DNA of 64,000 nt from Achatina immaculata (lineage: Eukaryota > Mollusca > Gastropoda > Stylommatophora > Achatinidae): the NCBI GenBank assembly GCA_009760885.1, contig CM019718.1, positions 23,404,633 through 23,468,632 of the forward strand, in the 5' to 3' direction. The notes under the pieces were generated by a model, which saw only the letters and a list, made by a program, of their open reading frames with translations, did no database searches and was not told where the DNA came from. Each line of letters starts with the position of its first letter. The first letter of the stretch is position 1. Of this stretch, positions 1 through 11,790 are shown piece by piece. A program made the position numbers and the translations under genes.

Positions 1-31
1 AGCTGTATGGTTCAGTTCTAAAAAAAATAAA

Positions 32-165
32 AGAGTGAGAAAAGAGTGCAGAAACGAGAGAAGCAGAAGGTAAAATGAGCACATATAAATGAAAAACATA
101 CAGCGATCCAATATTCTGGGAAATGGTTTTTTCAATGATCACATACAAAAACAACACAAGAAATA
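32..165 (+). repeat. Interspersed repeat D, copy 1
   Basis: This stretch matches a second stretch at 19564-19715. Both share GATGAGCACA, then CATAAATGAA, GAACATACA, CCAATCCAAT or a close variant, and later a GATCACATACA(G/A)AAACAACAC block in the same order. Spacing is preserved with small indels, so these are two copies of one dispersed repeat. Its class is unknown and no convincing protein similarity is visible in either frame. The second copy lies directly beside a (GATA)n tract. Confidence 0.6.
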
Positions 166-177
166 CACACACGAAAA

Positions 178-395
178 ACAGATGAAAAATGAAAAACTTC
201 ACTGTTTTGGTATCCTCCTTGTAAAAATCCGAAGAAAAATTCAACATTTCGCTGTTTTGGTATCCTCCCTGTAAAAACAGATGAAGAATTAAATACTTCT
301 CCATTTTGGTATCATTCTTTTAAAAAAAAACACATGAAAAATTCAAAACTTCGTGTTTTGGTATCCTCTGTGTAAAAAACAGACGAAGACAAAAT
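178..395 (+). repeat. Minisatellite, about 51-bp unit, 4 diverged copies
   Basis: Four diverged units are recognisable by the recurring core TGTTTTGGTATCCTCC followed by a T/A-rich spacer and GATGAAAAAT-like sequence. Unit length is about 50-52 bp. The short ORFs over it are a by-product of the repeat. Confidence 0.65.
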
Positions 396-1013
396 GTTTG
401 TATTCCTTAATTGCCAACTTTCCTCGCTCCTCTTTTCCATTTTGTTTGTTTTGTTTTGTTTCTCAAAATTGAGGCATACATTTCTGTCTATCTTTACAAA
501 TAAACGCATAGCTCAATTCTACTGGATAAAGAATAAATGTCGGCCAGATCTCAGAGGTATATGAAAATAACTTGTAAAGCTTATGCAAAAAAATGTCACG
601 GTTTTGAAATAGTGACAGCGATACATCCAGGACGTGGGACTACCATCCAGATACACTCTCACATTTGGTTATCAATAGCAGTTTAAAATCTGGATATCTT
701 CGCCTTCAACACTAAAAGATAGTTGAGGAAGAGACTGGTTAAGGCTCTGATGTTGTTTGTGCCAGCCGTGTTGATATCATGGGCTAGGTTTGCCTCGGAT
801 CTCGGGGTACTATCTCCATCGCTGTACTGCTCTCTCTGGTTCGGATATTAGATTACAATTATCATCGTTCACAGTCTCTGTTGGATCGAAGTGCTCTGCT
901 CGCTTTCTCATTGAGCTGAACGTTTTATAAAAGATATTCGTAGCTTCTTTGTGATCGTTGTTTAATACTTCATTGTATTCCTACCAGGGGAAATATTCGG
1001 TATAAAGTGAAAC
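396..1013. other. No feature recognised
   Basis: AT-rich sequence with no long ORF, no clear repeat and no recognisable element. Confidence 0.5.
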
Positions 1014-1341
1014 GAATTCAAGAACAATGCAGAGATAAGCCAGATGAGCAAACAACAACTTGTCTCATGGGTGATCAGAAAAAGAAGATGGACATACGTT
1101 GGTCATGCGACGAGAAGAAACATCAAAGAATCCCAAAACAAGCTATCAAGTGGAACACAACAGGCTGAAGTAAAAGAGGTCAACCACGTGAAACTCTAAA
1201 GATGACATTGTTAAGAGAGGCCAGTTTAGTGGGCATAAAATCCCTTGAAGAAGTTGAAAAGCTCGCGGAAAACAGGAAATCTTGGCGAACTACCATGAGA
1301 GCCCTATGTGACGTTTAACGGTACGGGAAGGATGTAAGATG
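1014..1341 (+). mobile_element. LINE family E 3' piece, copy 1 (degenerate)
   Basis: Near-identical in layout to 53337-53673 and 62071-62412. The best copy translates to the C-terminal tail of a non-LTR retrotransposon ORF2, with the order W-x-YVGHL-x-RR, then KQAIKWNT, then RGRPRET, then EVERLAEDRKNWR and a stop just before CGTTTAACGG. Here the frame is broken by a stop in place of GR in the RGRP block and by substitutions. It begins at the same GAATTCAAGAACAATGCAG as the other plus copies, so the left edge looks like a real element end. The 3' end carries a GGAAGGATGTAAGAT remnant of the family's TATAAGA-type tail. Confidence 0.75.
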
Positions 1342-1374
1342 AAAGACTGAAGTACGACGTCAGCTGGAAGCCAC

Positions 1375-1606
1375 TGATTTTACTTTTGCTCTTTTATTAC
1401 TCGCTCAGAAGGGACAAACAGATGCTCGACAGGGGCCCGGTGATTTTCTTCATATAAGAGGATATTTAATGTTTCTCTACGTTCTTTCCTCCACCTCTTG
1501 CTTGGACGGCCTCTTCCTCTGTCTCCTACTATTCTTAAAGTGACTGTTTTCTCTGGTACACTGACTGGTAGTAGTCGTGTAACATGGTTGTTTGACCTTA
1601 TAATAT
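1375..1606 (-). mobile_element. Possible LINE ORF2 C-terminal remnant
   Basis: On the minus strand a short reading frame contains GRGRPSKRWRKERRETLN, resembling the arginine-rich RGRPxxRW segment near the C-terminus of many non-LTR ORF2 proteins. Nothing else supports it, and it lies directly beside another LINE C-terminus in the same orientation (1626-2100). It may be a decayed neighbour or unrelated. Confidence 0.3.
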
Positions 1607-1625
1607 CTCTCTCTCTCTCTCTCTG
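1607..1625 (+). repeat. (CT)n microsatellite
   Basis: Pure CT dinucleotide run at the boundary between two LINE-like remnants. Confidence 0.8.
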
Positions 1626-2100
1626 AACCTTAAGTGCCCAGGGCACATGGGGCTTCCGCAAGGGTTTTCCACAAATGCCTGTCTTTCGCCTTTTTTTCTG
1701 CTCTTGCCCAGGTGAGCCCTCTGTTGCTCAACATCCTTTCTGTTGTTCTTCTCCATGTCTCTTTTGGTCTACCCTTACTTCTGTTCCCCTGTGGTGTCCA
1801 TCTTAGTGCTATTTTTGGTAGTGAGTTGTCAGTCATTCGGAGCACATGTCCCAACCATCGCCAGCGTCTTTCCTCAATAATTGTTGTCAGTGGTTTCATC
1901 TGCATTTCTGCCAATAAGATGTTATTTCTTATGGTGTTTGGCCAAAATATTTTTTTAATTCTTATAATATACCACTGATGTTATTCCAACTTTTCCTTCA
2001 ATGGTGTCATTCCTGATTTAGTCACTTCTTGTCATATTTAGTTTTCTTCTCAAATATTTCACTTCCGTCGTGATGATTAGTCTGCTGTAGGTATGTTGCA
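1626..2100 (-). pseudogene. LINE family F ORF2 C-terminus
   Basis: The minus strand encodes about 94 residues with the order RRWRWLGHVLRM, then KIALRWTPQGN, then GRPKETWRRTTE, then AEKKAKDRHLWKTL. This is the typical C-terminal tail of a non-LTR retrotransposon ORF2, downstream of the reverse transcriptase. Beyond 1914 the strand continues with WPNTIRNNILL-like sequence, also typical of the region before this tail, but the frame breaks. The copy is 5'-truncated, with no RT core. Its sequence is clearly different from families A and E here. I cannot assign a clade. Confidence 0.75.
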
Positions 2101-2191
2101 TCTGAAGTTTAGCCATGAGTGAGAGCCAATAGTTTTCTTTTCTTGAGATTATCAGATGAATATTGATAGTTTGTGCAAGTATCGATTTCAT

Positions 2192-2237
<46 letters not shown>
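2192..2237 (+). repeat. (TG)n(TA)n microsatellite
   Basis: A short TG run passes into about 20 TA dinucleotides. Confidence 0.95.
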
Positions 2238-2239
<2 letters not shown>

Positions 2240-2261
2240 CTCAATTATTTCTACAGCTACT

Positions 2262-2473
2262 CAATCAGTCAGTCATTTGCATGTCCCTTGCAGAACTTTG
2301 CCTCCCTAACACCTCTCCTGTAGGCCTCTCAGTTGTGAGCAAGATGGCCTGCTGCTGATGCATCTATTTGCAGATTATCAACGATGTCTTGCAGCCATCT
2401 TCGCCTTGGTCTTCCTGTCTTTCTTTTCGTCATTATGTACCCTTCCAAGATGGTCTTCTCTAAATTCTCATGG
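2262..2473 (-). mobile_element. RTE/BovB-like (family A) 3' end, copy
   Basis: Reverse complement of the last ~200 bp of the full-length RTE at 19917-23294: GCATGTCCCTTGC is the complement of its GCAAGGGACATGC end, followed by complements of the HLAHNREAYRSAVWEAKF codons. The 3' end carries a (CAGT)n-type tail (plus strand CAATCAGTCAGTCA), not the GAATGAATG tail of the full-length copy. Truncated at its 5' end. Confidence 0.88.
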
Positions 2474-2640
2474 TGTTTTTTACAGCTACTGACAATATTT
2501 GTGTTATTATTTTATTATTATAAAAATTACAGAGATGATCTTGTTTGTATTTATGAGACGAGAAAGGGACAAAACCAAGGTGTGGACAAAGAAAGAGATG
2601 GAGAGACAACTTGGAAAAAAGAAAATTTGGGATAAAGAAC

Positions 2641-2678
<38 letters not shown>
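2641..2678 (+). repeat. (GA)n microsatellite
   Basis: About 18 GA dinucleotides in purine-rich sequence. Confidence 0.95.
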
Positions 2679-2679
<1 letters not shown>

Positions 2680-2886
2680 GCAAGAGACATGAATGAAGAC
2701 AAGTCTCACCAGAAGCAATGAGGCGTAAACGTTTGAACTGTTGAAGAAGGAGAGAGGGGATGGAGAGACTGACGGGAGGTAATAAGAGCCTAGAGGGGAG
2801 AGAGGGATTAGAGATAGAAGAAAGAAAGAAAGGTATTTACAGACTAAAATAAAACAGAAGCAATAATGGAAGATTATGAAAGAAAA

Positions 2887-3458
2887 GTTACTAACTAATA
2901 ATAGAGATACAATGAGGGAAATTAAAAGGAGGGCATCTATCGCTCTTCAGAAAGTAAAACAACAAAAGAATCTGTGGAGAGGGACAGACAGAACTACAAA
3001 AATAAGATTTTTAAGAGCGCGCATCTTTCCCATCGCAACATATGCCTGTGAGACCTGGACACTTAAACAGCTGAGAAACACATAAATGCCTTAGAATGTA
3101 AATGCTACAGAAGAGTTCTTCAAATATCATAGATGCAAAAAATAACCAATATATCCATACTACAAGAACTTAATATTGAAAAAGGCTGGCTAGTAAAGAG
3201 GATTTAAGAGAGAAAACGTAAATAGTTTGGACACATTAAACGTCATAATAATCTAGAGAAGACCGCATTGGAAGGGTGCATAATGGGAAAAAGAAAGAGA
3301 GGAACATCAAGGCGAAGATGGCTGCAAGACATCGTTGACGATCTACAAATGGATGCATCAGCAGCAGGCCATCTTGCTCACAACCGAGATGCCTACAGGA
3401 GTGCTGTTAGGGAGGCAAAGTTCCGCAAGGGATATGCAAATGAATGAATGAATGAATT
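2887..3458 (+). pseudogene. RTE/BovB-like (family A) ORF2 C-terminus, truncated
   Basis: About 85% or more identical by eye to 22725-23294 of the full-length RTE. It starts at LLTNNRDTMREIKRR and runs through the RFLRARIFPIATYACETWTL block to the final FRKGYANE-type end. A short deletion around 3066 (AACAAAAC lost before AGCTGAGAA) shifts the frame, and several stop codons follow. It ends in GAATGAATGAATGAAT, the family's tetranucleotide tail. A dead 5'-truncated insertion with no RT core. Confidence 0.9.
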
Positions 3459-3851
3459 TGAAAAAAGATATTTTTCTCAGTCACTTTATAAATCTCTTAA
3501 CATATATTCTGACTTTGATATACACCATTCACTGTTTGATCTGTACTTAGCTTAAAAAAATGATTATTTGTTTACAAGAGGACACACTCCACCGATCTTG
3601 TTCTCCTTGGTTAGTAAAGCACATTTTCTTAGTTCACTGGTCTATACTAAAAGTTATTGGGGGAAAAAAAACATTTTCTTTCTACGGTTAGCAAGAATGT
3701 ATTTGATTTTGAACTTGTATGACCAGTAAAATAGTTAGGTTATACAATTAACTTTTGAAATCAGTATGACAAATTACCTTTTATTTTAATGGTTCGTGCC
3801 TTTCAAAAATGTGTACATCCTATTTTGGAAATTGCTTTACTCTTTTCTTAC
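3459..3851. other. No feature recognised
   Basis: AT-rich sequence without ORFs or repeats that I can name. Confidence 0.5.
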
Positions 3852-4140
3852 AGATCCTTCACGTGCCGCTAAACGTAACGTAGAGCCCGTATGGAAGTTC
3901 GGCAAGATTTCCTGTCTTCCGCGTTTTTCAATCTCATCAATGGGTGTTATGCCCACTGAACTGGCCTCTCTTAACAACGTCCTCTTTAGAGTTTCACTTG
4001 GTCGACCTCTTTTTCTTCGGCCTGCTGTGTTCTACTTGATAGCTTATTTGGGAATCCTCTGATTGTTTCTTCTTACCATATGACCGACATACGAGCGTAT
4101 GTCCATCTTCTTTTTCTGATAACCCATGAGGCAACTCTAG
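3852..4140 (-). mobile_element. LINE family E 3' piece, minus copy
   Basis: Reverse complement of the family E tail. The minus strand shows the complement of CCGTTAAACGTCACAT-like sequence at the 3' end, then codons related to DEIEKRGRQEI, RGRPSETLKRTLLREAS and YQVEHS-like degenerate blocks, up to a CTCATGGGTTATCAG that matches the start region of the plus copies. Frame disrupted; substitutions throughout. Confidence 0.75.
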
Positions 4141-4194
4141 ATGGGGTAAAAAAAAAACAACTGCCACGGAAACTCGTAAGAAATTCAATTGATC

Positions 4195-4325
4195 ATCGGG
4201 GATAATCTTTTCTTAATACAGTTTAGTTAATTTTCTTTTCTTAATACAGTGTAGTGTATTCTTTTTGTCATATAGTTTATTTTTTCTTAATACACTTTAA
4301 TTTATTACTGTTGAAATACATTTTA
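4195..4325 (+). repeat. Short T-rich tandem repeat
   Basis: Three to four loose copies of TTTTCTTAATACAGTTTA-like sequence, about 35-50 bp apart. Confidence 0.45.
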
Positions 4326-4416
4326 ACTTGACAATTTTCACAAAGAGGAAAGAAAGAAAGAAAGACGCAAGTTCTTCTATTTATTTAGGTTTGGATATCA
4401 CATAACAGAAACACGT

Positions 4417-4474
4417 CTGTCTGTCTGTCTATTTCTCTCTCTCTGTGTCTGTCTGTCTCTGTCTGTCTGCCTGC

Positions 4475-4506
<32 letters not shown>

Positions 4507-4508
4507 GT
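4417..4508 (+). repeat. (GTCT)n/(CT)n microsatellite
   Basis: Imperfect GTCT tetranucleotides mixed with CT runs and a short CTGC section. Confidence 0.9.
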
Positions 4509-5103
4509 TAGGGGTGGATGTTCATCCCTGTGTGAGTGCCATCTCGCATCCTAAGTTTCATTATGCATGAAAGTATGACTAGTAAATATTCTGCATATTG
4601 ATATTCAACTCGTTTGCTCAGTTTGTCAACAGACATGCTGGTCTTTGAATTAAAGCTTATTTCGTTTTCAGAATTATGTATTCTTGAAGAAGAATTACAC
4701 ATTGTAACAGTAATTATGACCTGTAATCTACAAATAACAGTATTAACATAAGAACAATATTAATGACATGTAATACCTAGACAAGAAACTATACGTATTC
4801 AAACCTTGGCGTCAGGTAAAATCATTTCACTCCTGGTCTTTTTTTTTCTTTCGACAAATAAGAATAGTAATAAAGCCACAGAATTAGCCGGTGACACATT
4901 TCTTTCTCGTGTCTGGAGTTGGATTGCCAGAGAACAGGTGAGACATTTGTTTTGAGACAGGTAAAGATGACATTAAGAAAGAAAGCTGATTATGAAAATA
5001 ACAAAAATCACTGAGATATCTTGAGATAAAGCTTCACAGCCTCTTAGGAATAAAAAAGAATGTGGACCACATTATAAAACTAATGATAATAAAGACCTGT
5101 ATG
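4509..5103. other. No feature recognised
   Basis: AT-rich sequence. Short ORFs are unsupported. Confidence 0.5.
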
Positions 5104-5490
5104 CAACAACAACTTAACGGCAGCAGGAAGTCTTTAACAACAACTTAACGGCAGCAGGAAGTCTTTAACAACAACCTAACGGCAGCAGGAAGTCTTTAAC
5201 AACAACTTAACGGCAGCAGGAAGTCTTTAACAACAACTTAACGGCAGCAGGAAGTCTTTAACAACAACTTAACGGCAGCAGGAAGTCTTTAACAACAACT
5301 TAACGGCAGCAGGAAGTCTTTAACAACAACTTAACGGCAGCAGGAAATCTTCAACAACTTAATGGCGGCAAGAAGTCTTGGACAACAATTTACCGGCATC
5401 AGGAAGTCTTCAACAACAATTTACCGGCATCAGGAAGTCTTCAACAGCAACTTTAACGCCAACAGGAAGTCTTGAACAACAACGACTTGT
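5104..5490 (+). repeat. Minisatellite, 31-bp unit, about 12 copies
   Basis: The core CTTAACGGCAGCAGGAAGTC recurs every 31 bp with an ACAACAA spacer. The first eight units are nearly identical. The last three or four (from about 5340) are diverged, with ACCGGCATCAGG variants, so homogenisation is stronger on the left. Confidence 0.95.
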
Positions 5491-5654
5491 TCTCCTGTTC
5501 TGTGACAAGGTATGTGCTGGCAATATTAACACTCAGTCCTGAAAGATATAAAGGCATGAAAGAGCAGAAATAGAAGCAGCTCTTTTCATCCTTTGTTGCA
5601 TTAGAGATACGTCCTGCAAGGATGTGAAACATTTACCTACAGCAGATAACAGAG

Positions 5655-5850
5655 TCAGCCTAACTAGGGTGGAATTTTTCTGTCGTCCTATAGAGTCAGT
5701 CTATCTAGGGTGGAATTTTTCCGCCAGCCTATAGAATCAGCCTATCTAGGGTGGAATTTTTCTCCCAGTTATAAAATCAGCCTATCTAGGGTGGAATTTT
5801 TCTGCCAACCTATAGGATCAGCCTATCTAGGGTGGTATTTTTCCGGACCT
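5655..5850 (+). repeat. Minisatellite, 41-bp unit, 5 copies
   Basis: CTATCTAGGGTGGAATTTTT recurs five times at about 41-bp spacing, with a variable TCTGCC(A/G)(A/C)CCTATAG half. Confidence 0.93.
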
Positions 5851-6825
5851 GTCGACGCCGGAGTTAATCCACTTTTAAGAATGGAGAAGCCGGGTTTCTC
5901 TAGGAAAACAGAGGCAGCGAGGAAGAGTTCTGGTGCAAAATTTGGCGCTTGATGGCTTTTATTGGGTGTCATCTCAACCTTTAATTACTTTTATTCTTAC
6001 CTACATCCTTCTTCTTTGTCATCATCGTAAGAGGTTCTCTTTCTCTGGTTGCTTATGGCTTAAATCGCTAGCCGTTATTTAATAAACTCAGTTCCTAATG
6101 TAGCAGGGGGAACACTCTCAAAACTGTACTCCCTCTAGACGATCTACTATCCCAGGTTCTTGCCTTTTCCGTTTGGTGTCTAGTCAGCTACCCTAAATGA
6201 CTTTGCTACTAGGAAATAAATCAGCGTCTCACTCAGCACTATCTCAAACCACCACAGTAAACTACTCAAAGACATACCTTGATCAGGGCAAATAAAAGGC
6301 TTAGTTTAATCACAACGCCAGACGCCACACACGCTTACACCAGATAACATAGAAACACACAACTGTATGTTCTCACAATACAGTTAACATCAACATGAAA
6401 AATGTGACCATGGTTATGAAAACCAACATGACCAAACCAAGTGTCACTTCACTTGACCCTAATACTTATTTTCAATATCTATTACGAATCTCTCTTATAT
6501 TCAGCATAAGCACATATTCACAAAAATCATGAGGTAGCTAAAATCAGATTTGCCTCTGTGGTTTTCTGGTAACAGCCATCAAACAATGTCACGCAGATGA
6601 CACCAGCCGCCTAGGACTTGAAAACCGCTACATTCAGGATTATGGAACGCTGGAACCACTCGGTTTGAACTTGCTATTCAGTTACACATGACATTCTCTT
6701 TTCCCCCACAATCATAATCCCTCTCCACCAAGCTCCATTCTCTTCTCACTTGTTACACATAGTTCAGAACCTCCTCACATCATCGCATTACAACACCCCC
6801 CCCCCATACTCCAACCATTCATTCA
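5851..6825. other. No feature recognised
   Basis: No sustained ORF and no repeat structure. A C-run lies at 6797-6805 just before the next RTE copy. Confidence 0.5.
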
Positions 6826-7029
6826 TTCATTTGCATGTCCCTTGCAGAACTTTGCCTCCCTAAAAGCACTCCTGTAGGCATCTCAATTGTGAGCAAGATG
6901 CCCTGCTGCTGATGCATTCATTTGCAGATTATCAACGATGTCTTGCAGCCATCTTCGTCACGGTCTTCCTCTCTTTCTTTTTCCCATTATGTACCCTTCT
7001 AAGACGGTCTTCTCTAGATTATCATAATC
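6826..7029 (-). mobile_element. RTE/BovB-like (family A) 3' end, copy
   Basis: Reverse complement of the last ~200 bp of family A. The tail is (CATT)n on the plus strand, the complement of GAATGAATG. It is truncated at almost the same point as the 2262-2473 copy (the complement of HDNLEK codons). Confidence 0.88.
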
Positions 7030-9055
7030 ATTTATTTCACCTTTTCCTAGCTAGGTTACTATTGTATGAATCTCTCTCTCCTCAATAGCTTCCTCAAACA
7101 CCACCATTAGTTTCGATCCACATATCACACATCAAAAACTATATTTCAACATTTTCTACACACCTCCATGTGCTTTTGTGCACATTTCTGAATGTACTCA
7201 TCGTGAACGTAGCAACGGGCGCATTTCTGATTGAAATTTGGAAATTTTCGGTTGTTTCAAGCTAAGTGCTCTATTCATTTTATTTATGTATTTATGTTGT
7301 TAAAATACAGGATTCATGTGAATCTATACTTTATCTCCTTTCTCTAATTCTTCGTCTTATTTGTGTTTATATGATGAAGGCTCACACCGAAGCGTCACAA
7401 CTTTGTGCTTGTTAAGTAATAAAGCTGTTCCTATTTTTTTCCTGGTTTATACATTCCAGTTACTCTTTGACTGCATGCTCCCCCAGGTACGTGTTACCCT
7501 GTCAGGTGCCTCGGAACGACTGGTCTCTCTACTACACATTATACATCACGTGACCCACGACACAGGTAGACCCCAGAAAACCTCGAGGAAAATTGACCCT
7601 TGACCCTTTGACGGCCGATTTCGCACAACCAAGCTCAGCCCATCTCAGACTGGCATCCCTGCCCCAGATGCTGTAGTAGCTTAGACATATGAAAGTACTT
7701 AACACTTCACATTTCTACGGAGTGCAAATGCCACGAGATAAATATATCTAGGGCATATGCGTGCCTCAAAACAAGTACAGGCAAGAATGCATAGTTGCAC
7801 GACAAACTTGTAAGAGCAAAAAAGGAATCAGGCCTTAAGGGAAGTAAATCATGGATAGGTCGTGTAGAAGCAAGGGTGCCCAACTGAGAGCATAGGTCAG
7901 GGACGCGAATGGATACCCTATGTGACCTAATTAAAATATGCGGGGATTGTCTCACAATCAAGCGAAAACTTCATTCATATTCTTAGTTCGTACCGGAGAT
8001 TTCCACAGTTCTAAAACAGTTCATCCAAAGAGTTTTCTATTCTCTTGTCACTGATTTCCTCTGGAATTGATCTAACTGAAGCAAGGTATGTCATCTTGAG
8101 ATACAACTGAGAAAATATTCAGTCATTAGGGGTACAACTGGCTGTAACTCCCTGCTAGTTACGATCAATTATTACGGAATATTTAGAACCTATGTTCAGT
8201 TTTCAAGATTTTAGGGTGTAGCTCCAATACCTCTTCTGCGATGTGTTTTCTGGACATATTATTATCCTTGAGTCTGGAAACATTTCAATGCAGGTTTGTC
8301 TAAATTCTTAACAGCTGCAATTTACACACGCATTGGTGGGTTGAGAAAGGTCTTCAAAAGGTAAATCTTCCCTGTAGAGCTGACCTACTTGTCTCACTGT
8401 CTGGCAAGGACATAGCACTGAAATTCTTGCCTTGTGTTTTGGAAGCTGCGACAGAACAATAATGGACAATCTGGTGGATCTGTCTGTGCTGACTTCCAAG
8501 CTGGTGAGGGTGAGTAATTATAAATTATAACAGTATGGGTAAACAATATTGCTGTTTGTGGATTCTTATATCTTTGGAAGCACTTGATAGTAAGCCGTGC
8601 ATCCAGTTCTTTTCAAGCTCACTGCCTTATGGGTGGCCCGGAAGGGTCAAAGGATCCAGGAGTAAAATCCGAAATAGCGGAAGGACCTAACGCTTTCTGG
8701 CATCCTCTTAGCTTTGCTGGATTTTTGAGACTTGTGGACCTTAGCCTTCCTCCGGAGCTGACCTGCGAAGTCGCAAAAAGCGAGGGGGGGGAGAAGGACA
8801 GTTCAGCATGAGAAAGTCATTTTCTACATACCAGTTGCCCAGACAACCACCAAGACAAGAAACGTCGACCTGGTTCTAAACCCTCTTTAAGACTAAAAAT
8901 GTCGTTGTAGTATGTAACAGTACTTTGTGGAAGGACGATCCACTTGTGTAAAATGGGGAGGTAGAAGAGCGAAGAAACGTAGTGTGTTTGTCACTTCCAA
9001 CATCTGAAGTCATTGTTTCTGCCTACAAAATTACTGGAATGAAGTGTCTGTTATA
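7030..9055. other. No feature recognised (2 kb)
   Basis: Unique-looking sequence. Short ORFs at 7361-7603, 7707-7961 and 8584-8811 lack recognisable motifs, splice context or membrane/coil features that would support them. I see no repeat. Confidence 0.45.
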
Positions 9056-9540
9056 CTTGAGACATATCTCTCACTCTTGTGTTCTGCCTGAGACATATCT
9101 CTCATTCTTGTGTTCTGCCTGAGACATATCTCTCATTCTTGTGTTCTGCCTGAGACATATCTCTCATTCTTGTGTTATATATGAGACATATCTCTCATTC
9201 TTGTATTATACCTGAGATATATTTTCATTCTTGTGTTCTACATTAGACATATCTCTCATTCTTGTGTTCTACATTAGACATATCTCTCATTCTTGTGTTC
9301 TACCTGAGACATATCTCTCATTCTTGCATTCTACCTAAGACATACCTGTCATTCATGCGTTATACCTGAGACATATCTCTCATTCTTGTGTTCTACCTGA
9401 GACATATCTCTCATTCTTGTGTTATACCTGAGATATACCTCTCATTCTTGTTTTATACTTGAGACATACCTCTCATTCTTGTGTTAGAGACATACCTCTC
9501 ATTCTTGTGTTAGAGACATACCTCTCATTCTTGTGTTCAG
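9056..9540 (+). repeat. Minisatellite, 31-bp unit, about 16 copies
   Basis: Core GAGACATATCTCTCATTCTT with a variable GTGTTCTACC half. The last copies (from about 9478) are shortened to about 28 bp by loss of the TACC segment. Confidence 0.95.
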
Positions 9541-9660
9541 ATAAAAACACTGCTAAACAGTTCCAAAAGGAGGAATTCTGTTTTTAATTCCTCTTCGTTT
9601 CTCCAATACAGAATACAAGCCGCAAGCATGAGACGCAGAGTGTAATTTGCAGGTGGTACA

Positions 9661-9890
9661 AATTCTAAATGCCTTCCTAAATTCTAAATATCTTTCTAAA
9701 TTCTTAATCTCTTTCTAAATTCTTAATCTCTTTCTAAATTCTAAATCTCTTTCTAAATTCTTAAGCTCTTTCTAAATTCTAAATATCTTTCTAAATTCTT
9801 AATCTCTTTCTAAATTCTAAATCTCTTTCTAAATTATTAATCTCTTTCTAAATTATAAATCTCTTTCTAAATTCTTAATCTCTTTCTTAC
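9661..9890 (+). repeat. Minisatellite, 19-bp unit, about 12 copies
   Basis: Unit AAATTCTTAATCTCTTTCT, alternating with AAATTCTAAAT variants. Confidence 0.95.
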
Positions 9891-10834
9891 GTCACGATAT
9901 TTGCCTTGCGTTGTGTATGAAAGGCCGTGATCTAATCAATAGAAGAAAAAGTTCTGCAACTTCTACTTCCCGAATCCCATCACAAATGTGTAATCTTTTT
10001 TGTTTTATTCTTTCTTTGTTAATATCTTCGTCTCCACCCATCTCCTTCTTGCCTGCCCCCACACGTCAGAGCAAAAAGGTCACTGTGGTTATCGTCTCCC
10101 TCTAGCCTCGTGGATAATTGTTTTGTTTTCGTATGACGTGTTCCAAGTTGGTATTTTATCTTCCCTCTGGGTTGGAAGTTTCCTCTCATTCTGTGACGTG
10201 CTCTACATCGTCTCACGTGGCATATTCTCTTGCCGTTGTGTTCTGAATATCAAGTTCATTATAACGTTTCCCCTCGAATACAGTCTATCCCTGAGATGCA
10301 GCGAAAACAAAAGTCGTTATATTAACCTTATCTTTTGCCCATACCTACAGGGTTATCTCTTAGTTTCATGGTTGTGAATATATTAGTTTTGATAAGAGAA
10401 AACTTTATAAAGACGGACTTCATTTCAAAGATTACAGAAAGCCATGTTTAAAGCTTTAATAACTAGAAAAAAATACCAGTAGAAGATTTTGTTTTCTGAG
10501 CAAAGTTTGTTAATGTATTAAAAATCTTCTTGTTTTGTGAGGCAAAGAAGATCAAGAGAAAAGTGGAGGACAACTCTGGGCAGAACACTTAGGTCTCAGG
10601 GTAATAGAAAAAGAACTAATACTATATCGCATAATGGGTGTAAGTGAAACATAAGCTTAACCATAAACTTTCTGGAAAAGTATGATCCAGTAACTTCTTT
10701 AATCCAGACAAAAATGTGGCAAGTGGTTTAATGAGAGGTCACTTTGTTTCGTGTAGACCACGCAGGGTTATATTTTGCCAGACAAATTCTGACACAAAGA
10801 AAAGCGCGACTCAAACAAGAATTCTCTCAGTAGA
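9891..10834. other. No feature recognised
   Basis: Contains overlapping open frames of up to 125 codons (10000-10377, plus) rich in F, L, S and C, as expected from pyrimidine-rich DNA. There is no motif and no codon bias to support them. Confidence 0.4.
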
Positions 10835-11790
10835 CTACAAGACAGTGAAGGTTTTATACTGGTCTAAGAGTTATTCAAGACAGTGAAGGTTTTATACTGG
10901 TCTAAGAATTATTCAAGACAGTGAAGGTTTTATACTGGTCTAAGAATTATTCAAGACAGTGAAGGTTTTATACTGGCCTAAGAATTCTTCCAGTAAACTA
11001 TAATACAATGAAAGTTTTATACTGGCCTAAGAATTCTTCCACTAAACTATAATACAATGAAAGTTTTATACTGGCCTAAGAATTCTCCCACTAAACTATA
11101 ATACAATGAAAGTTTTATACCGGCCTAAGAATTCTTCCACTAAACTATAATACAATGAAAGTTTTATACCGGCCTAAGAATTCTTCCACTAAACTATAAT
11201 ACAATGAAAGTTTTATACCGGCCTAAGAATTCTTCCACTAAACTATAATACAATGAAAGTTTTATACCGGCCTAAGAATTCTTCCACTAAACTATAATAC
11301 AATGAAAGTTTTATACTGGCCTAAGAATTCTTCCACTAAACTATAATACAATGAAAGTTTTATACCGGCCTAAGAATTCTTCCACTAAACTATAATACAA
11401 TGAAAGTTTTATACTGGTCTAAGAATTCTTCCAGTAAACTACTAGACAATGAAAGTTTTATACCGGCCTAAGAATTCTTCCACTAAACTATAATACAATG
11501 AAAGTTTTATACCGGCCTAAGAATTCTTCCACTAAACTATAATACAATGAAAGTTTTATACTGGCCTAAGAATTCTTCCACTAAACTATAATACAATGAA
11601 AGTTTTATACCGGCCTAAGAATTCTTCCACTAAACTATAATACAATGAAAGTTTTATACTGGTCTAAGAATTCTTCCAGTAAACTACTAGACAATGAAGC
11701 TTCTATACTGGTCAATTAAATAATTCTCTCAGTAGACTACAAGACAGTGAAGGTTTATACTGGTCTGTTTAAGAACTACACCAGCAGACT
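10835..11790 (+). repeat. Compound minisatellite, 38-bp then 49-bp unit
   Basis: The left part has about four units of 38 bp (GACAGTGAAGGTTTTATACT core). From about 10990 the unit is 49 bp: the same TGAAAGTTTTATAC(C/T)GGCC core plus an ATTCTTCCACTAAACTATAA insert, about 14 copies. Two interspersed variant units carry ACTACTAGACAATGAA. The edges (10810-10850 and 11700-11790) are diverged. Confidence 0.93.

Noticed and set aside
10000..10377. 125-codon ORF
   Set aside because: Composition is that of pyrimidine-rich DNA translated in frame; several overlapping frames are equally open, with no motif.
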